From positions 1 through 64,000 of the forward strand of contig NZ_RCUX01000008.1 of the NCBI RefSeq assembly GCF_003667565.1: 64,000 nucleotides of DNA. Direction: 5' to 3'. The position numbers and the translations under genes are program-made. The notes under the pieces are model-generated. The model did not search any database. It worked only from the letters and a program-made list of their open reading frames with translations, and was not told the origin of the DNA. Origin of the DNA: Mycetocola tolaasinivorans. GTDB lineage: Bacteria > Actinomycetota > Actinomycetes > Actinomycetales > Microbacteriaceae. Positions 35,883 through 44,048 of this stretch are shown one piece after another. Within the stretch, counting starts at the first letter, position 1; each line of letters opens with the position of its first letter.

Positions 35883-35903
35883 CGTGTTCAAAGGTAGAGT
35901 GCC

Positions 35904-36470
35904 GTGTCTGAAATCCCGTCCGAATCCTCCGCAGCAGTCGAGCCGGAAAGCGGCGCACTTCCCCCCATGTGGCCCTCCCGTCGGCAGCGCGAGCTCCCCG
36001 ATCCCGTGCGCACCCCGCACGCGGGCGTATTCGGCTATGCGGTAGTCGTCATCGGCCTCGCCGTGGCCGTGTGGATTACCGCCGGTCGCATGCTGGTGGG
36101 TATCGACGGAGATCTCGTGCGCTGGTTCGCCTACAGCCTCGGCCCGGTTTACGCGCTCCTCAACATCTTCGTGGCGCGCAACATCATCATTACCGCGCGG
36201 CGCGGATACCGGCTGCGGCCCTCCGCGCTCGCCACCCTGATCATCTCCTGGGTGTGCGGCATCGGTTTTGGGTTCCTCGTTCCCGACATCACCGCAAACG
36301 GTCTGGTGTCGATGGTGTCACTCAGCGGCGGTGAGATCGCCCAGGAAATCGGCATCGGCGTCGCCAACCCGCTCGCCACGGTCAGCGTGGGTCTCCTGAT
36401 CTTCGCGCTCGCCCTCAGCGGACTGTCTACCCGCGGCCCCAAGCCGCACCTCGACGAGGACGATTACTGA
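35904..36470 (+). CDS. Membrane protein of unknown function (188 aa)
   Basis: Starts at GTG 35904 behind AAAGGTAG. A 45-residue polar N-terminus is followed by four hydrophobic segments (about residues 43-63, 78-96, 108-130 and 153-175). The segment YALLNIFVARNIIITARRGYRLRPSALATLIISWVCG and the C-terminal acidic PKPHLDEDDY are visible landmarks, but no family is recognised. It looks like an actinobacterial housekeeping-type small membrane protein. No partner gene is evident. Confidence 0.75.
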   Translation: MSEIPSESSAAVEPESGALPPMWPSRRQRELPDPVRTPHAGVFGYAVVVIGLAVAVWITAGRMLVGIDGDLVRWFAYSLGPVYALLNIFVARNIIITARRGYRLRPSALATLIISWVCGIGFGFLVPDITANGLVSMVSLSGGEIAQEIGIGVANPLATVSVGLLIFALALSGLSTRGPKPHLDEDDY

Positions 36471-36615
36471 GCATCCGTCCGAAACTAACGATCCGGTCAC
36501 AGCCCACCGGAATCGAACAATTTCACCCTCCAACGTGTGCCAGACTGGCGCACAGGGTACGGGGCAATGGCGCCCCGCACTCGCCTACTTCCGCAGAAAG
36601 CGCAGCACCACCGGC

Positions 36616-36789
36616 ATGAAAATTCGTTCGCTCGCCGCCGCCTACACCCTGGTCGGGGCCGCCACCTTCATCATCGGTGGGGTGCTCTTCGGGCTCGGCC
36701 GATTTGGCCCCGGGGTGCTCATGATGATCGTCTGCGTCATCTTCCTCGCGGCCAGCGCCCGCGCCCAGCGCCGCACCCGGAAAAAGTAG
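36616..36789 (+). CDS. Small two-helix membrane protein (57 aa)
   Basis: MKIRSLAAAYTLVGAATFII begins a short protein with two hydrophobic segments (about residues 6-26 and 30-48) and a basic C-terminal tail (RAQRRTRKK), the pattern of a small inner-membrane protein with cytoplasmic tail. A longer frame starts at 36535, but its upstream part is not protein-like. No ribosome binding site is obvious, so the call is moderate. Confidence 0.55.
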   Translation: MKIRSLAAAYTLVGAATFIIGGVLFGLGRFGPGVLMMIVCVIFLAASARAQRRTRKK

Positions 36790-36878
36790 CGTACGGCCCC
36801 ACCTCATGCCAGCCACACCCGACCTCGAGTGCTTTTTTGAATGATTCAAAACAATTTTTGACGGGTTTTGACCGCGCG

Positions 36879-36892
36879 TAGCGAGCTCGCTA
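36879..36892. promoter_or_regulatory. Palindrome in the dps upstream region
   Basis: TAGCGAGCTCGCTA is a perfect 14-bp palindrome 165 bp before dps, in a 267-bp gap. A second dyad, GTTGT-AAATA-ACAAC (37024-37038), lies just before the ribosome binding site. Either could be a stress-regulator site; neither matches an IdeR box. Confidence 0.35.
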
Positions 36893-37056
36893 AACCGTGA
36901 ATTTCTGGCCAGAATCCGCGGGACTACGCAGCCACGACGCCCCGAAATGGGGACGCAAGACCTGATGAAATACGGCGTAAGACGAGCCTAATCTTGCTTG
37001 CGGAATGTTTTTATCCGCGTACCGTTGTAAATAACAACAGAGGAAAGCAGGAAAAA

Positions 37057-37542
37057 ATGACCAACATTCAGACCGTCGCCACCAGTTCCGTCAGCGCAGA
37101 GGTAGCCGCCGGCGTTGCCCAGTTCCTCAGCCCCGTCGTTCTCGACCTCCAGGCTCTCGTCATCAACGGCAAGCAGGCCCACTGGCACGTCCGTGGCGCA
37201 AACTTCGTCGGCGTCCACGAGCTCTTCGACACCGTCGTTGAGCACGCCCAGGACTGGTCCGACCTCGCCGCAGAGCGAATCGTCGCCCTCGGCCTCCCGG
37301 TAGACGCCCGCCTCGCCACCGTCGCCGCCAAGACCACCACCGGTGAGCTCACCGCCGGGTTCGTCCAGTCCGACCAGTCCATCGCCGAGGTCATCGCGCA
37401 GATCGACGCCGCCCTCGTCTCGGTCAACACCGCCATCGACGAGCTCGCCGAGATCGACGCCACCAGCCAGGACGTCGCCATCGAGATCGCCCGCGGTCTC
37501 GACAAGGACCGCTGGTTCCTCGTCGCTCACCTGAGCAAGTAA
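37057..37542 (+). CDS. dps: Dps family DNA-binding ferritin
   Basis: A 161-residue ferritin-like protein. The inter-subunit ferroxidase ligands are in KQAHWHVRGANFVGVHELFD and the following HAQDWSDLAAERI, as in all Dps proteins. It oxidises and stores iron with peroxide and protects DNA in starvation or oxidative stress as a dodecamer. The N-terminus is short and not very basic, so DNA binding by tail is uncertain. ATG 37057 follows AGGAAAGCAGG. Monocistronic, followed by a strong terminator. Confidence 0.95.
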   Translation: MTNIQTVATSSVSAEVAAGVAQFLSPVVLDLQALVINGKQAHWHVRGANFVGVHELFDTVVEHAQDWSDLAAERIVALGLPVDARLATVAAKTTTGELTAGFVQSDQSIAEVIAQIDAALVSVNTAIDELAEIDATSQDVAIEIARGLDKDRWFLVAHLSK

Positions 37543-37555
37543 TACCACACAACCA

Positions 37556-37590
37556 CGTCGCGCCCCACCTCCGAGAGGTGGGGCGCGACG
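37556..37590. terminator. Bidirectional terminator between dps and dctA
   Basis: A perfect 16-bp stem (arms 37556-37571 and 37575-37590, CGTCGCGCCCC...) with a 3-nt loop between convergent genes. Confidence 0.82.
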
Positions 37591-37606
37591 TCGTTAACGG
37601 CGAGGC

Positions 37607-38971
37607 CTACGAGCGCGTTTCCGCGCCCTCCACGGCTGCCGGAGCCTCGGCGCCGTGGCCATCGGCGGTCATCGAGGCCTCATCAAAGGGCACCTCCCCC
37701 GCGAGTACGCTGCGCGCACGATCCCGGTCGATCTGCCCGGTCCAGGTGCCGATCAGGAAGGTGGCCACCGCATTACCGGTGAAGTTGGTCAGCGCGCGAC
37801 CCTCGGACATGAAGCGGTCGATACCCACGATCACACCCACGCCGTCCACGAGGTCGGGTCGGTAGGCCTGCAGCCCGCCGGCCAGCGTCGCGAGGCCCGC
37901 GCCGGTCACGCCCGCCGCCCCCTTCGAGGCGATGATCATGAACACCAGCAGACCGATCTGCTCGCCAATACTCATTGGCTGACCCATGCCCGAGGCGATA
38001 AACAGCGACGCCATGGTGAGATAGATCGCCGTACCATCCAGATTGAACGAGTAGCCGGTGGGCACGGTAATACCCACCACCGGCTTTGACACACCCGCGT
38101 GCTCAAGTTTCGCCATCAGCCGCGGCAGCGCCGACTCGGAGGAGGACGTCCCCACGATCAGCAGATACTCCCGGCCGAAGTACTTTAGCATTTTGAAAAT
38201 GTTGAGGCCGGTCACGAAGTACAGCAGCGATCCCAGCACACCAAGGATGAACAGCACACAGGTGATGTAGAACGCGATCATCAGGATGCCCAGACCCCAG
38301 ATGGCCGCGGCCCCCGTTCGGCCCACCACGGCGGCGATCGCCCCGAACGCACCGATCGGTGCGAGCCAGAGAATCATGCTCAGGATGCGGAAAACCAGGG
38401 TCTGCAGCTGCTTGATCGCCCCGATGATCGGCTCGCCGCGCGTGCCCAGCCCCTGCAGCGCGAAACCGGTCAGCAGCGCGATGAACAGCACCTGCAGCAC
38501 GCTTTCGCCGGTGAAGGCCGAGAAGAAGGTCGGCGGAATGATCTGCAGGATGAAGTCGACGGTGCCCGCCGCCTCCCCCTTCGTCTCATAGTGCGAGCCG
38601 CGCATGTCGAGGCCCTCGCCCGGGTGGATCAGGTTTCCCACCACCAGCCCGATCGCCAGCGCAAAGGTCGACATGATCATGAAGTAGATCAGCGCGAGTC
38701 CGCCGATCTTGCCAACCGTAGCGGCCTTCGCGATCGAGCCCACTCCAATCACGATCGTGCAGAAGATAATCGGTGCGATCATCATCTTGATGAGCGAGAC
38801 AAACGCCTTCCCCAGCGGTTCGAGGGTGATCGCAACATCCGGCACGATCAGCCCGAGCAGGGCACCCGCCACGACGGCGATGATCACGGACATGTAGAGC
38901 CAGGTGTGCCGATCCCAGGAGCGGCGCGGGCGGCGCCGGCCGGCGGGGAGTCGAATCGAATTGTGTGCCAC
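37607..38971 (-). CDS. dctA: C4-dicarboxylate:cation symporter DctA
   Basis: A 454-residue DAACS-family transporter, about eight helices plus two re-entrant loops. The serine-rich loop GTSSSESALPRLM and the substrate-binding segments GYSFNLDGTAIYLTMASLFIA and GIDRFMSEGRALTNFTGNAV are intact. Takes up succinate, fumarate or malate; some relatives carry citrate or glutamate, so the exact acid is inferred. GTG 38971 is chosen for the strong AGGAGGA 5 nt upstream; an ATG at 38992 has none. Divergent from a CitA/CitB-type two-component system that very likely controls it. Confidence 0.93.
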   Translation of the reverse strand: MAHNSIRLPAGRRRPRRSWDRHTWLYMSVIIAVVAGALLGLIVPDVAITLEPLGKAFVSLIKMMIAPIIFCTIVIGVGSIAKAATVGKIGGLALIYFMIMSTFALAIGLVVGNLIHPGEGLDMRGSHYETKGEAAGTVDFILQIIPPTFFSAFTGESVLQVLFIALLTGFALQGLGTRGEPIIGAIKQLQTLVFRILSMILWLAPIGAFGAIAAVVGRTGAAAIWGLGILMIAFYITCVLFILGVLGSLLYFVTGLNIFKMLKYFGREYLLIVGTSSSESALPRLMAKLEHAGVSKPVVGITVPTGYSFNLDGTAIYLTMASLFIASGMGQPMSIGEQIGLLVFMIIASKGAAGVTGAGLATLAGGLQAYRPDLVDGVGVIVGIDRFMSEGRALTNFTGNAVATFLIGTWTGQIDRDRARSVLAGEVPFDEASMTADGHGAEAPAAVEGAETRS

Positions 38972-39065
38972 GGGTTCCTCCTGAAACGTCATCGTTCGGA
39001 TGCGGCGCGGGCAGGGCGCCAGATCAATTTCCCTCACGCTACGGGTGGGCCCTCCACCGGCCATC

Positions 39066-39093
39066 GTTTTGGTCGTATTGGTCACGCCAAAAC
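39066..39093. promoter_or_regulatory. Probable response-regulator site between dctA and the sensor kinase gene
   Basis: GTTTTGG (39066-39072) and CCAAAAC (39087-39093) form a perfect inverted repeat with centres 21 bp apart, two helical turns, in the 155-bp gap between divergent genes. It lies 95-122 bp upstream of the dctA start. Confidence 0.55.
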
Positions 39094-39126
39094 CCGTCGC
39101 CAGCGCGCCCATGGCAGAATGACGGG

Positions 39127-40452
39127 ATGGTCCAAAAACGTACCCGCAGCGCCTCCTCGAGCGTGTTTATCGCGCTCATTCTGGTCGCCGCGGTACTGGG
39201 CCTTGCCGTGGGCGGGCTCCTGATCTGGGATCGCCAGCGCGCCGGCGAACACGAGGCCGAACGCACCACCGACGCCATCGCGACCACCCTGGCGCTCACG
39301 CCGTCAACGCGCGATACCCTGGCCGCCATCGCCGAGGGAAAGATCACCGTTAACGCCGGTTCGGGCCGCCTACAGCCCATTGCCGAACGGCTGATCGGCA
39401 CCGCCGACATCACCTACGTCACGATCATGACCCCCGAGGGCGTGCGCCTCACCCACCGCGACGCCTCCCAAATCGGCGGATACTACGTCGGCACCATCCC
39501 CCGCACGCCCACCGCCCTCACCGAGGTGTTCGCGGGCACGCTGGGGCCCTCGATTCGCACGATCGTGCCCGTGCAGGCCGCGCAGGACTCGGCAGGCTCA
39601 GCGACCGCCGGCTCCACGATCATCGGCTGGGTATCGGCGGGCGTTACGCTCAACACCGTGGGTGCCTCGATTCGCGATGAGCTCCCCGTCATCATCCTGA
39701 TCACGGCCGGTCTCCTCGCCGCGGGCATCGCCGGAGCACTCATGGGCCGCCGCTACACACGCAGGCTCACCGGAGATCTCAGCGCCGCGGACGTGCGCGA
39801 TGCCACTTCCTCGTACGAGTCACTACGTACCCTCGGCGCGGCCCTTCGCGCACAGAACCACGAGCACGGTAACCGCCTGCACACGGCGGTCGCGATGCTC
39901 GAACTCGGCCGCACCCGCGAGGCCATCAGCCTCCTCACCGAGACCGCCCAGCGCAATCAGGATCTCGTGGATCGCCTCGCCGTCCCCGCCACCGCCGAAA
40001 CCACCATGAGCGCGCTGATCCTGGGCAAAACCGCGCAGGCCGCCGAACGCGGCGTCGATTTCGACGCCGAGATCGATCCGAACGCAGCGGCACCCGCGCT
40101 CAGCCCCATCGACGCGATCTCGGTCGTGGGAAACCTCATCGACAACGCGTTCGATGCGGCCGCGACCGGCCCCACTCCGCGCTCCGTCCACATCGAGGTG
40201 CGGCCGCACGGAAACTCACACGTCGAAATCGCGGTGACCGATAGCGGCCCCGGTTTCACCGCGGAATCCCGTGCCCGTCTGTTCGAACACGGCTACTCCA
40301 CCAAGGAATCCCCCTCGAAAACCCGGGGCCTCGGGCTCCATCTGGCCCGACAGATCGTCACCGAAGCCGGCGGCCACCTCACGGTGGATGAGCATCCCAC
40401 CACGCTGCGCGCCATCCTCCCCACCATCGCACCGAACGGAGGCACCCGATGA
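39127..40452 (+). CDS. CitA/DcuS-type sensor histidine kinase
   Basis: A 441-residue membrane kinase. Two membrane segments (about 12-34 and 185-207) flank an extracytoplasmic sensor of the citrate/dicarboxylate type, containing the YVTIMTPEGVRLTHRDASQIGG strand set. The cytosolic PAS domain of Escherichia coli DcuS is missing. The phosphoacceptor His is in LRAQNHEHGNRLHT (CitA-family dimerisation motif); ATPase boxes are NLIDNAFDA (N), VTDSGPGF (G1) and TRGLGLHLA (G2). Likely senses external C4-dicarboxylates. ATG 39127 is preceded by CAGAAT at 6 nt; its stop overlaps the regulator start as ATGA. Confidence 0.92.
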   Translation: MVQKRTRSASSSVFIALILVAAVLGLAVGGLLIWDRQRAGEHEAERTTDAIATTLALTPSTRDTLAAIAEGKITVNAGSGRLQPIAERLIGTADITYVTIMTPEGVRLTHRDASQIGGYYVGTIPRTPTALTEVFAGTLGPSIRTIVPVQAAQDSAGSATAGSTIIGWVSAGVTLNTVGASIRDELPVIILITAGLLAAGIAGALMGRRYTRRLTGDLSAADVRDATSSYESLRTLGAALRAQNHEHGNRLHTAVAMLELGRTREAISLLTETAQRNQDLVDRLAVPATAETTMSALILGKTAQAAERGVDFDAEIDPNAAAPALSPIDAISVVGNLIDNAFDAAATGPTPRSVHIEVRPHGNSHVEIAVTDSGPGFTAESRARLFEHGYSTKESPSKTRGLGLHLARQIVTEAGGHLTVDEHPTTLRAILPTIAPNGGTR

Positions 40453-41153
40453 CCGAACGCCCGGATATCCGAGTACTCATCGTTGACGATGACCCGCTGA
40501 TCGTCGAGCTGCACCGCTCATTCGTCGACCGCATTCCCGGCTTCACCGTGGTTGCGGAGGCGATCGGGGCCTTTCAGGCCGTCGCGACCCTGCGCGATGA
40601 AAACACCCGCATCGATCTGATCCTGCTCGACATCACCATGCCCGATGGCAGTGGTCTCGACGTGCTCCGCCACATCCGCGCCCGCGGCAGCGACACCCAC
40701 GCGATCGTGATCAGCGGCGTGCGGGAGGCCGAGAGCGTACGCCGAACGCTCGCCCTCGGCGTCGCCCAGTACCTGATCAAGCCCTTTACCTTCGCGACCT
40801 TCCACGAGCGGATGCTGCAGTTTCGCGAGTTCCACAACCGCGAACTCTGTGTGACCGGGCAGTCCACCCAGCAGGACGTCGACTCTCTGTTCACCGCGCT
40901 GCGGCCGCCGACCCGCGAACAGCCGGCGAAGGGCATCGCCCCCGAAACGCTGCGGCTCGTCACCGATGCTCTGCGCGGACATGGCGCACGCTCCGCGGCG
41001 GAGATCGCCGAGGAGGTCGGAATGTCCCGCGTGGCGGCCAGACGCTATCTCGAGCATTTGACGGCCTCCGGCAGCGTCGAACGCGCACCGCGGCTCGGAA
41101 CGCCCGGCCGTCCGCAGAGCGAATACCGCTGGCGCAGTACGCCGGAAAACTAG
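40449..41153 (+). CDS. CitB/DctR-type response regulator
   Basis: A 234-residue regulator. Receiver domain residues 1-125 with phospho-Asp in LILLDITMPDGSG and switch Lys in YLIKPFTF. The C-terminal helix-turn-helix is AAEIAEEVGMSRVAARRYLEHLT, as in CitB/DcuR proteins. Translationally coupled to the kinase by ATGA. Expected to activate dctA across the divergent promoter. Confidence 0.94.
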   Translation: MTERPDIRVLIVDDDPLIVELHRSFVDRIPGFTVVAEAIGAFQAVATLRDENTRIDLILLDITMPDGSGLDVLRHIRARGSDTHAIVISGVREAESVRRTLALGVAQYLIKPFTFATFHERMLQFREFHNRELCVTGQSTQQDVDSLFTALRPPTREQPAKGIAPETLRLVTDALRGHGARSAAEIAEEVGMSRVAARRYLEHLTASGSVERAPRLGTPGRPQSEYRWRSTPEN

Positions 41154-41210
41154 CGCTTCCGCGCTACAGCTGGCAGGCGGGGAAATCTCGAACGGTCAGT
41201 GTTTTCGCGC

Positions 41211-42209
41211 TCACAACTGGCAGCCGGGGCACCAGTACAGTTTGCGCGCCTGCATGACCTCGAGTGCGATGTTTGTGCCGCATCGGCGACAGGGCAAACC
41301 GGCACGGCGGTATACCCAGTGGCGGTCGGCGAGGTTTCCCATCGCCGCCACGTACTGATCGGGCGAGAGACCGTCCATCGTCATCATCTGCCCGGTTTCG
41401 ACGCCGATGCGCAGCAGCACACCCCAGTCACGCCAGAGCGCGCGCACGACATCCTCGGGCACCTGCTTACCGGGGGTGTGCGGGTTGAGCTCGGCCCGGA
41501 ACAGCATTTCGGCGCGGTAGACGTTGCCGATCCCGGCCACCACCGACTGATCCATCAGCAGCTGGCCGATCGACACCTGGCGTTTGCGCACCGCGGTGAC
41601 GAACTTCTCCTCCGCGGCGGCGGAGTTGTCCGTCAGGGGGTCCGGACCGAGGCTGTCGATCTTGTCCTGCACCTCGGCGGGGGTCATCACCGCACAGGCG
41701 GTCGGGCCGCGCAGATCCGCGACCGAGGTTTCGGTCAGGAGGCGCAGCCGCACCTGGCCCACGGGCTCGGGTGGAAAGGTTTCGTCCTCCGGCCCGGCGA
41801 GCGCTTTCGTCTGTTCGGACATGCGCATGCGCGAGTTTCGCGGGGCCCCGATGGAGGACACCGAGTCTTCGCCGCCCCGATCGATCAGCAGGCTCGGATC
41901 GAGATCCGTGCCCCGCTGATTGGTCTGGCCCATCCTGCCCGCAGCGCTGGCGATGGTCGCGTCGGTGAATATCTGACCGGCGAAGTCCCAGGCACCGTAC
42001 AGCCCGAGGTGCACTCGCAGCCACAGATCGCCATCGAACTCGGCGAACATCTGCTTTCCCACCGCGTTGACGCGCAGCAGTTCGTGACCGTCCAGCACCC
42101 GCGCGCCGTCCGCGAAGCGACCCTGCGGGCTGCTTGCGTGCACGGGCGTGTGCAGGAAGTTGCGTTCGAACTGCCGCGCGATGCGGTGGACGGAGTGACC
42201 CTCGGGCAC
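41211..42209 (-). CDS. nei: Fpg/Nei family DNA glycosylase (endonuclease VIII-like)
   Basis: A 332-residue base-excision repair enzyme. Pro2 and Glu3 (MPEGH) are the catalytic N-terminus; MDQSVVAGIGNVYRAEMLF is the helix-two-turn-helix; the C-terminal zinc finger is CRRCG and CPGC. An insertion of about 40 residues (from about 95, polar and charged) sits between the beta-sandwich strands; this is present in some actinobacterial Nei2 proteins as far as I recall. Third gene of an operon with rpiB and a DsbA-like gene (6 nt gap). Confidence 0.92.
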   Translation of the reverse strand: MPEGHSVHRIARQFERNFLHTPVHASSPQGRFADGARVLDGHELLRVNAVGKQMFAEFDGDLWLRVHLGLYGAWDFAGQIFTDATIASAAGRMGQTNQRGTDLDPSLLIDRGGEDSVSSIGAPRNSRMRMSEQTKALAGPEDETFPPEPVGQVRLRLLTETSVADLRGPTACAVMTPAEVQDKIDSLGPDPLTDNSAAAEEKFVTAVRKRQVSIGQLLMDQSVVAGIGNVYRAEMLFRAELNPHTPGKQVPEDVVRALWRDWGVLLRIGVETGQMMTMDGLSPDQYVAAMGNLADRHWVYRRAGLPCRRCGTNIALEVMQARKLYWCPGCQL

Positions 42210-42215
42210 GGTCGG

Positions 42216-42719
42216 CTAGTCGCGAACGACGGGACGCTCGACACCCTTTCCGGCGATGTCACCGGTGGTCTCGTATTCGGCCAGCTGGGCGATGCGGCGC
42301 ACGTGGCGCTCATCCTGGCTGAACGGCTCGGCGATGAACGCCTCGACGAGGGCCAAAACCTCGGACTCCTCGTGCTGACGGGCACCGATCGAGATGACGT
42401 TGGCGTCGTTGTGGTCGCGGGCGAGCTTTGCGGTCGAAAGGTTCCAGACGAGCGCGGCGCGCACACCCTCCACCTTGTTGGCCGCGATGGCCTCACCGTT
42501 ACCGGAACCACCAAACACCACGCCGAGGGCCTGAACGCCCGCGCGCTGGTCGGCCACCGTGGCGGCGGCCGCGTTGATGCAGAACGCCGGGTAGTCATCG
42601 AGAGCGTCGTAGCTCTGCGGCCCGTGGTCCACGACCTCGTGACCGAGGCTCACCAGGTGGTCCTGGAGTGCGCGGCTGAAGTCGAGGCCGGCGTGATCGG
42701 TGGCGACGTGAATACGCAT
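42216..42719 (-). CDS. rpiB: Ribose-5-phosphate isomerase B
   Basis: A 167-residue LacA/RpiB protein converting ribulose-5-phosphate and ribose-5-phosphate in the pentose phosphate pathway. MRIHVATDHAGLDF is the phosphate-binding start; VVFGGSGNGEAIAANKVEGVRAAL contains the Ser that replaces the catalytic Cys in the actinobacterial form; ARDHNDANVISIGAR follows. ATG 42719 is fixed by the family start; a long upstream frame overlaps the DsbA-like gene. Confidence 0.96.
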   Translation of the reverse strand: MRIHVATDHAGLDFSRALQDHLVSLGHEVVDHGPQSYDALDDYPAFCINAAAATVADQRAGVQALGVVFGGSGNGEAIAANKVEGVRAALVWNLSTAKLARDHNDANVISIGARQHEESEVLALVEAFIAEPFSQDERHVRRIAQLAEYETTGDIAGKGVERPVVRD

Positions 42720-42735
42720 GATTCGTGAAAATCCT

Positions 42736-43338
42736 TTAGTTGAAGATGGGGCCGACGGTGCGCGAGCGCTTGAGCTCAAAGAACCCCGGGTATGAGGATA
42801 CCGCGAGCACGCCGTCCCAGAGGCGCAGGGCTTCTTCGCCCGAGGGTGCCGGGGAGATGACCGGGCCGAAGAATGCGGCACCGTTGACCGCGATAATCGG
42901 CGTACCAACGTCTTGTCCGACGAGGGCGATACCGCTGCCGTGGCTCTCGCGCAGTGCGACATCGTGAGCGTCGGAGTCGGCGAGCGCGGCCAGGCCGGCG
43001 TCGAGGCCCACCTCGGCGAGCGCCTCGGCGATGATGGCGTCCTGATCGCTGCGGCCACCCGGGTGAATGCGGGTTCCGAGGGCGTCATAGAGGGGCTTGA
43101 TGTGCTCGGCACCGACCTCCTCGGCAACGCCGGTCACGAGACGGTTGTAGCGCAGGACCTTTGCGAGGCCCGCGCGACGCTCATCGGTGAGGTCGGCATT
43201 GTTTTCGTTGAGCACGGCGAGGCTCATCGGGTGCCAGGTGACGTTCAGGTCACGCTGTGCGGAAACGTTGTCTACCCAGCGGGAGGTCATCCACGCCCAG
43301 GGGCAGCTCGGGTCAAACCAGAAGTCTACGGAGGTCAT
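42736..43338 (-). CDS. DsbA-like protein of the mycothiol-dependent nitroreductase (Rv2466c) family
   Basis: A 200-residue thioredoxin-fold protein. It opens DFWFDPSCPWAWMTSRW; Rv2466c of M. tuberculosis has CPWC in this position, so here the second Cys is replaced by Ala, leaving a monothiol CPWA active site. VGTPIIAVNGAAFFGPV holds the cis-Pro region. In mycobacteria the enzyme uses mycothiol/mycoredoxin in oxidative stress. First gene of an operon with rpiB and nei, the same order as in M. tuberculosis. Start at ATG 43338. Confidence 0.9.
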   Translation of the reverse strand: MTSVDFWFDPSCPWAWMTSRWVDNVSAQRDLNVTWHPMSLAVLNENNADLTDERRAGLAKVLRYNRLVTGVAEEVGAEHIKPLYDALGTRIHPGGRSDQDAIIAEALAEVGLDAGLAALADSDAHDVALRESHGSGIALVGQDVGTPIIAVNGAAFFGPVISPAPSGEEALRLWDGVLAVSSYPGFFELKRSRTVGPIFN

Positions 43339-43413
43339 GCACCCATCTAATCGCATTCCCGGGCGACGCGCATGCATCCACGCGAAGGCTGGGAATACGC
43401 GCAGACCCCAGGG

Positions 43414-44016
43414 CTATTGTGGCCGCTGGGATGCCCGCGCCGCGCGCAGCTTGGGTATCAGACGGCGCAGCCGGGACGTGGCGAGAATCGCGAGAATGAT
43501 CCAGATGCCGCCGGCGATCAGGATGGGCAGTACCGAACCGGCCCAGGTCTGGCCCTCCAATCCGCGCTGCATTACCACCGTTGACAGCAACAGCGTGGTG
43601 GTCGCCGCGGAGATGCCCGCGCCCGTGGCCACCTGCGTGGCGACGGTGGATGCCTCGTGCTTCCCGCGAATCACGAGGAACGCCGTCGGAGCCATCACCA
43701 GGGTGAAAAGTGCCGAGAAACCGAGGGGAAACAGGATGACGGCGACGAGCGGCTGGAAGGAGCTTGCGGAGCCGTCGAAGTCCCACTGGGTGACCAGCGG
43801 GTCGGGCAGCGATCCCGACCAGAGCAGCACCAGGAGCGACCCGATAATCCCCGGCGCGAGGATGGGCACGATCACCAGCAGCCTCGCCGTGCGTGCGAGT
43901 GCCGCCACGCGGCGTGGATCCTGCGCCCCTGCGGAATCGGACTCGGCCACGGGGGCCGGGGAGTGCCCGTTCGGTTCCGGACGCTCGCGGGGTTCGGGTT
44001 CTAACGACGTCACCAC
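43414..44016 (-). CDS. DUF1648-like membrane protein (200 aa)
   Basis: A membrane protein with an N-terminal cytosolic stretch of about 45 residues and four hydrophobic segments. LPDPLVTQWDFDGSASSFQPL matches the LPxxVxxxWxxxG pattern seen in DUF1648 proteins and in its neighbour 44049-45083, suggesting they are paralogues. GTG 44016 is chosen for the GGAGG 7 nt upstream. Function unknown; the GntR operon context suggests a role in envelope or antibiotic stress. Confidence 0.75.
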   Translation of the reverse strand: MVTSLEPEPRERPEPNGHSPAPVAESDSAGAQDPRRVAALARTARLLVIVPILAPGIIGSLLVLLWSGSLPDPLVTQWDFDGSASSFQPLVAVILFPLGFSALFTLVMAPTAFLVIRGKHEASTVATQVATGAGISAATTTLLLSTVVMQRGLEGQTWAGSVLPILIAGGIWIILAILATSRLRRLIPKLRAARASQRPQ

Positions 44017-44048
44017 AGACTCTCCTCCCTCGGACTCTCCCGCCGAGC

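Larger units (their letters stand above)
35566..35903. other. Gene-free gap between cas3 and the membrane protein gene
   Basis: About 338 bp. The cas3-proximal half is unusually AT-rich for this DNA (around 35650-35690) and carries the cas dyads. The distal half (35741-35882) is GC-rich with several potential hairpins and no credible ORF. A GATAAT box at 35859-35864 may be the -10 of the rightward membrane protein gene. Confidence 0.6.

Noticed and set aside
36879-36892. IdeR/DtxR box in front of dps
   Set aside because: The palindrome TAGCGAGCTCGCTA does not match the TTAGGTTAG-type iron box; left as an unknown dyad.
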